A stretch of DNA of 38,662 bases from Rhizobium sp. C1 (GTDB taxonomy: Bacteria > Pseudomonadota > Alphaproteobacteria > Rhizobiales > Rhizobiaceae). This document shows, piece by piece, positions 35,201 through 38,662 of the stretch. Each line of letters starts with the position of its first letter. Position 1 is the stretch's first letter. The translations under genes and the position numbers were made by a program. The notes beneath the pieces were generated by a model that was not told where the DNA came from, searched no databases, and was given only the letters and a program-made list of their open reading frames with translations. The stretch is from the NCBI RefSeq assembly GCF_021026335.1, contig NZ_JAJNCY010000015.1, positions 1 through 38,662 of the forward strand, read 5' to 3'.

Positions 35201-35920
35201 GAAATACGGCTGACGATAGGCCTCCAGCCGGTCCCGCACCCAGGCCTTGCACGCCCCCTCATCTGCGCCATCGACATCCGGATCGAGACCACGCTCGATG
35301 CCGCGTGTCAGAATGGCCGTCAGCGTCTCGCCACGATGGATCGACCCCATGTATCGCAGATAGATCTGTTCCATCTTGTCGTTGACGAAAGCGACGCGAT
35401 CTTCCGGGTCGATGATCAGAATGCCGGCATCGATATGGGAAAGCGCATTTTTGAGGACGGACAGGAAGGCAGGCTCGTTTTCTTCTTCCGCAGTCGGCAA
35501 AGTTACCACGGCTTCCGGCTCGTCCCCCTCCAGCACCCACCAGGGGGCGGTGGCAGCCGCCAGCATGGGCCGCGCGGGCTCGACATGCTCATAGAGAAAA
35601 ATCTCGCCCGTCTCGCTCACGAACTGCTCGATCTTGAGGCGCTGAACGCGATCGTCGGCGCCGATGGCCAGGTCAAGCTCGGCCTCGTTGCCAAAAACGA
35701 TGGCTTTGCGCTCCATCTCGTCACGCAGGCCATTGGCGGCGGCGTTGCTCAGATCGGCGTCTCGCAAACCGGAAAACGCGTGCGGCTCCATGCGGTAAAG
35801 ACCGGCAAAGGCGGCGCTGACGGCGACATAGCGCAGTTCCGAATCCTTGATGCAGGCAGGAACGCGGGTGCGAGCCAACCTTTGGCACGCCATAGCCAGC
35901 AGATCCACGCCTTGCTGCAC
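32249..35920 (-). CDS. Hybrid multi-PAS histidine kinase-like protein with His-to-Arg H-box and degenerate first receiver
   Basis: This 1223-residue soluble protein has no transmembrane helix. About five PAS domains (roughly 15-115, 155-275, 285-405, 415-535, 545-670) precede a DHp-like segment (690-755), an HATPase domain (800-920) and two receivers (935-1060, 1085-1205). The H-box reads [13 protein letters not shown], so the phospho-accepting His is Arg701 (codon CGC at 33818-33820). The ATP-binding boxes look complete: N-box [11 protein letters not shown]1 DTGCG (850-854), G2 GLGIGL (880-885). In the first receiver the phospho-accepting Asp is Ser990 and the usual Lys is Arg1041. The second receiver is canonical (Asp1136 in [13 protein letters not shown]). 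The GTG start at 35920 has GGGAGA six bases upstream. Autophosphorylation on the usual His appears impossible; the protein may act by ATP-driven conformation or take phosphate from a partner. Confidence 0.9.
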   Translation of the reverse strand: MQQGVDLLAMACQRLARTRVPACIKDSELRYVAVSAAFAGLYRMEPHAFSGLRDADLSNAAANGLRDEMERKAIVFGNEAELDLAIGADDRVQRLKIEQFVSETGEIFLYEHVEPARPMLAAATAPWWVLEGDEPEAVVTLPTAEEENEPAFLSVLKNALSHIDAGILIIDPEDRVAFVNDKMEQIYLRYMGSIHRGETLTAILTRGIERGLDPDVDGADEGACKAWVRDRLEAYRQPYFETTTRLRTGRWIRLINRRLENGYVVGLRLDITDSKEREALLIRQRDEVSLYKAVLDALPVPVFVRDENHIMIYANEVERGLLETRKLNALGFDERSVFGEEADTYIEENDRVLMTGEVSVRETEMRHRADEGAHILSRISRAILPDGKPYIVGSLLDMSALRQRELELEDARNHAQAAWQQLSDIMNSIETGVLVIRQADLVVELANENLLRKWSGIGLDGLVGHCFLDMIDHSVERGLFDLTDEQREAAKENWRAMLTTGELPLREVTTAAGDTYVMQGQQIGGARAVVTFTNISQLRRQDRAVDEARAKLAETAALMDKALVSMAQGLLMISANGDVLVCNGAVERLLDMPSGMIRIGGRWDEIFAHCAARGDFGADPLTLLEQLREDTLNRRTSDISFCIGGVRWIRLEVKPTDDGGMIGLVTDVTELRRRQEELERLLHRAAKADRAKSDFLATVSREFRTPMNGVLSMTELLSRSDLDPRQKTYVSAISKSAKSLMTLINDILDFSKLDSGRLELHPVFFNPLEALEDTASILSAKAEEKNLVVVVSPGPDIPKRVFGDALRFRQIIFNLVSNAIRFTDRGHVEIRLATGPRVEGRRILTIEVEDTGCGIAPEHQRVIFESNARTSDNGAGRMEGLGIGLPTNVSLVRLFGGTIELESEIGCGSTFRVALPLECAETRAEDDDVFPAAGARVLLVDDIAVSRQSVGRMLAGWKFDATGVESVEEAWAVLEAADGAGINVDIVIVSGALERRGAGRLIERLRADPRFAATAVVLLTSVLTETLQGVAEIAVDAQLQRPVRSSLLLGALCDVIAARRRGAQADARVSVEAELEAVEISDDQPVDVLVAEDNEVNALVCRQILGSLGLSFRIARDGVEAVRLWQKHKPEIVIMDIMMPQIDGYEATAAIRAEEARDGLRRTPIIAITARTQDHDRNACLDADMDDYLPKPFTPELLAAKIDVWRSLVAGEAKITDDFIRSA

Positions 35921-36352
35921 CTGGTTTCTCCCGAATCCTTTAGAACTTCCGTTGCTTAACTAGGCACATGGAGCGTTAAAGAATTGGTTAACCATGCCGT
36001 CTTATCTTTAACCGTTGGCGAGTTTCCCGCTGCGATGCAGCATAATCTGCCTGCTCACTTGCCCTTGGTCTTGACATTCAGACCCTTTCATAAGACAAGC
36101 ACTCAGCTTTCCCCTTCCGGCCGCCGCGTGAGCTGGCCGTTGCGACACCTGACAAGGCAAAAAGGCCATCAGGGCAACAGAAGGAAAGGCGCGTTGCATT
36201 GATGCCGGGTTCCACGCCGGCGGCGCTGAAAGCAAAATAACTTAACCCACAAGTTCCCAATTCACGCGGGGTTCTTGACGCGAACGACAACCGCAGTCCG
36301 GTCATGGCGCTGCGGGTTATCGGCGTTTTGCGTCCCCGAAAGGCTGAATACC
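35921..36352. other. Divergent intergenic region, hybrid kinase / DEAD-box helicase
   Basis: This 432-bp stretch has no gene. It contains a TTGACA at 36071-36076 without a well-spaced -10, and a hairpin CCTGA...GGC-AAAAAG-GCC...TCAGG (36148-36173). A GC-rich fold-back lies near 36203-36222. Much of it may be the 5' leader of the helicase mRNA, but no promoter could be fixed. Confidence 0.4.
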
Positions 36353-37795
36353 TTGACTAAATTTTCCGACCTCGGTCTCTCCGCTGGCACATTGCGTACG
36401 CTGGAAGGCATGGAGTTCACCACCCCCACCGCGATCCAGGTGAAGGCGATCCCGCTGGTGCTGGAGCGCCGCGACATCATCGGCCTCGCCCAGACCGGCA
36501 CCGGCAAGACGGCGGCCTTCGGCCTGCCGATCATCGAGCATCTCCTGAACGACAACCAGCGCCCGGAACCCAAGGCCGTGCGCACGCTGATTCTCGCTCC
36601 GACCCGCGAACTGGTCAACCAGATCACCGGCAACCTGCGCGCCTTCCTCAAGGACACCAAGCTGCGCATCGCGCTCGTCGTCGGTGGCGCATCGATCCAC
36701 AAGCAGGCCCAGCTTCTGGCCCGCGGAACCGACATTCTCGTCGCAACCCCCGGCCGCCTTCTCGACCTGTGCAAGCGCAATGACGTCAACCTGACGGCCG
36801 TGCGCTACCTCGTGCTGGACGAAGCCGACCAGATGCTCGACCTCGGCTTCATCCACGACCTGCGCCGCATTTCGAAAATGGTTCCGAAGCGCCGCCAGAC
36901 CCTGCTCTTCTCGGCCACCATGCCCAAGCAGATCGAGGAGCTCGCACAGGAATACCTGACCGACCCGCTGCGCGTCGAAGCCGCCGCCCCCGGCAAGACG
37001 GCCGACAAGATCGAACAGTTCGTCCATCACGTCACCGGCAAGGACCAGAAGACGCAGCTGCTGCGCCAGTCGCTGACCGACAACCCGGACGGTCGCGCCA
37101 TGGTCTTCCTCAAGACCAAGCACAGTGCCGAGAAGCTTTCCAAGCACCTGGAAAACATCGGCTTTGCCGCTGCATCCATCCACGGCAACAAGAGCCAGAG
37201 TCAGCGCGAACGCGCGCTCAAGGCCTTCCGCGACGGTGAAATGCGTGTTCTCGTGGCAACCGACGTCGCCGCCCGCGGCATCGACATTCCCGGCGTGACG
37301 CATGTCTACAACTACGACCTGCCGACGGTCGCCGAATCCTACGTCCACCGCATCGGCCGCACTGCGCGCGCCGGCAAGGATGGCATCGCGATCGCCTTCT
37401 GCGCTCCGGACGAAATCAAGATGCTCCGCGACATCGAGAAGCTGACGAAGATGCCGTTGACGGTCGCCAGCGGCGAGCCGCCGGCGGATGTACGTGGCGG
37501 CAACCAGCCATCGCGTGGCGCAGCGCGCCCGGCCCGCAAGCCGCACCGCAAGGGTCAGGGCCGTCCCCAGCAGGGTGGCGAAGGCGCAGAGGCTCGTGGC
37601 GAACAGAACGCACGTCCGGCCCGCCGTCCGCATGCGGAAGCCGCAGGCGGCGGCGAGCGCAAGCAGGGCAACAACGGCCACCATCAGGCCGGTCGCCCGA
37701 ATGGCGATCGCAACCGCAACGACCGTCCCGGCCAGAAGCGCGGCGGCCCCCGTGGCGGCAAGCCCGGCGGCTACACGCGCGCGGCTCAGGGCTGA
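36353..37795 (+). CDS. DEAD-box ATP-dependent RNA helicase (RhlE-type)
   Basis: This 480-residue RNA helicase likely takes part in ribosome assembly or RNA decay, as RhlE-group enzymes do. Motifs in order: Q motif TPTAIQ (24-30 region), motif I AQTGTGKT (46-53), Ia PTRELV, Ib TPGRLLDL, II DEAD (156-159), III SAT (187-189), V ATDVAARGID and VI HRIGRTARAG. From about residue 385 a Gly/Arg/Asn-rich basic tail follows, a nonspecific RNA-binding extension. The start is probably TTG 36353 (GAAAGG ten bases upstream; the family begins with T-x-F-x-D-L-G-L); an upstream in-frame ATG at 36275 would add residues unlike the family. It ends at a strong terminator. Confidence 0.92.
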   Translation: MTKFSDLGLSAGTLRTLEGMEFTTPTAIQVKAIPLVLERRDIIGLAQTGTGKTAAFGLPIIEHLLNDNQRPEPKAVRTLILAPTRELVNQITGNLRAFLKDTKLRIALVVGGASIHKQAQLLARGTDILVATPGRLLDLCKRNDVNLTAVRYLVLDEADQMLDLGFIHDLRRISKMVPKRRQTLLFSATMPKQIEELAQEYLTDPLRVEAAAPGKTADKIEQFVHHVTGKDQKTQLLRQSLTDNPDGRAMVFLKTKHSAEKLSKHLENIGFAAASIHGNKSQSQRERALKAFRDGEMRVLVATDVAARGIDIPGVTHVYNYDLPTVAESYVHRIGRTARAGKDGIAIAFCAPDEIKMLRDIEKLTKMPLTVASGEPPADVRGGNQPSRGAARPARKPHRKGQGRPQQGGEGAEARGEQNARPARRPHAEAAGGGERKQGNNGHHQAGRPNGDRNRNDRPGQKRGGPRGGKPGGYTRAAQG

Positions 37796-37811
37796 TCAAG
37801 ACGCTATGCGT

Positions 37812-37830
37812 GGCAGCGTAAAACGCTGCC
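37812..37830 (+). other. Small hairpin after the helicase gene
   Basis: A perfect 7-bp stem GGCAGCG / CGCTGCC with a TAAAA loop lies 17 nt past the helicase stop, before the main terminator. There is no T-run; it may protect the mRNA 3' end. Confidence 0.45.
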
Positions 37831-37842
37831 CTTCAAATACAG

Positions 37843-37879
37843 AAGCCCCGGCGTATTTGATCCGCCGGGGCTTTTTTTT
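37843..37879 (+). terminator. Terminator of the DEAD-box helicase gene
   Basis: A perfect 11-bp stem AAGCCCCGGCG / CGCCGGGGCTT (37843-37853, 37863-37873) with a 9-nt loop is followed by eight T (37872-37879). Confidence 0.92.
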
Positions 37880-37926
37880 GTGTCAGGTCAGCCGTCAATC
37901 CGGCCGACCCATGGCCGGAAACGCAA

Positions 37927-38662
<736 letters not shown>

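Noticed and set aside
36071-36099. Sigma-70 promoter at TTGACA 36071
   Set aside because: The -35 is perfect, but at 16-18 nt spacing no hexamer resembling TATAAT or CTATAT is present, so it is not annotated as a promoter.
36317-37684. A 455-codon open frame opposite the DEAD-box helicase gene
   Set aside because: It is an antisense shadow; the sense strand has every helicase motif.

Overview
The window reads as ordinary chromosome of an alphaproteobacterium of the Rhizobiaceae (Rhizobium/Agrobacterium/Sinorhizobium relatives). This rests on several lines of evidence: a fused trpE(G) gene preceded by a trpL leader peptide with three Trp codons, a ChoXWV choline transporter with the ChoX aromatic-box residues, soluble chemoreceptors ending in a DWEEF-type pentapeptide, a rhizobial-type two-hairpin intergenic repeat, and uniformly GC-rich coding sequence. 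I see no phage, insertion sequence, CRISPR array, rRNA or tRNA, and no recognisable defence or secretion island.

Layout. 0-7 kb: prmB (minus) diverges from an RsuA/RluB-type pseudouridine synthase. A ClpP paralogue, a small secreted protein, a DUF2076 protein, queF, a CDF cation exporter and a pair of small membrane proteins (DUF883-like and holin-like/YqjE-like) follow. 7-12 kb: a LysR regulator diverges from a DUF2798 membrane protein; then comes trpE(G) with a complete attenuator and an apparently leaderless trpL, and an extensin-like peptidase-fold protein. 12-19 kb is sensory: a membrane MCP, a SAM methyltransferase, a soluble double-PAS MCP with a C-terminal DWEEF tether, a DUF2333 protein and two small tandem genes of which at least one is a PAS protein. 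19-25 kb: a c-type cytochrome, thymidine kinase, choX, then (after an intercistronic terminator) choWV, a HugZ-like PPOX-fold protein and an ArsR-type regulator. 25-38.7 kb: a 670-bp gene-free stretch with a repeat and a strong inverted repeat, a class III omega-aminotransferase, a TadG-like protein with a VWA-type domain, an unknown membrane protein, a MarR regulator, tspO, adenine deaminase, a 1223-residue hybrid sensor protein, a DEAD-box helicase and the 3' part of a third MCP cut by the window edge.

How the genes work together. The clearest functional units are choXWV (choline import), trpL-trpE(G) (tryptophan attenuation) and the chemoreceptor/PAS cluster at 12-19 kb. Most other genes are single-gene transcription units separated by visible hairpin terminators.

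Most unusual observations. The large hybrid kinase has Arg701 where the phospho-accepting His of the H-box should be, and Ser990 where the phospho-accepting Asp of its first receiver should be. Its ATP-binding boxes and second receiver look intact. Other points are the leaderless trpL attenuator, a perfect 17-nt palindrome just upstream of the soluble MCP, and the structured gene-free region before the aminotransferase. I did not find a clearly new multi-gene system.
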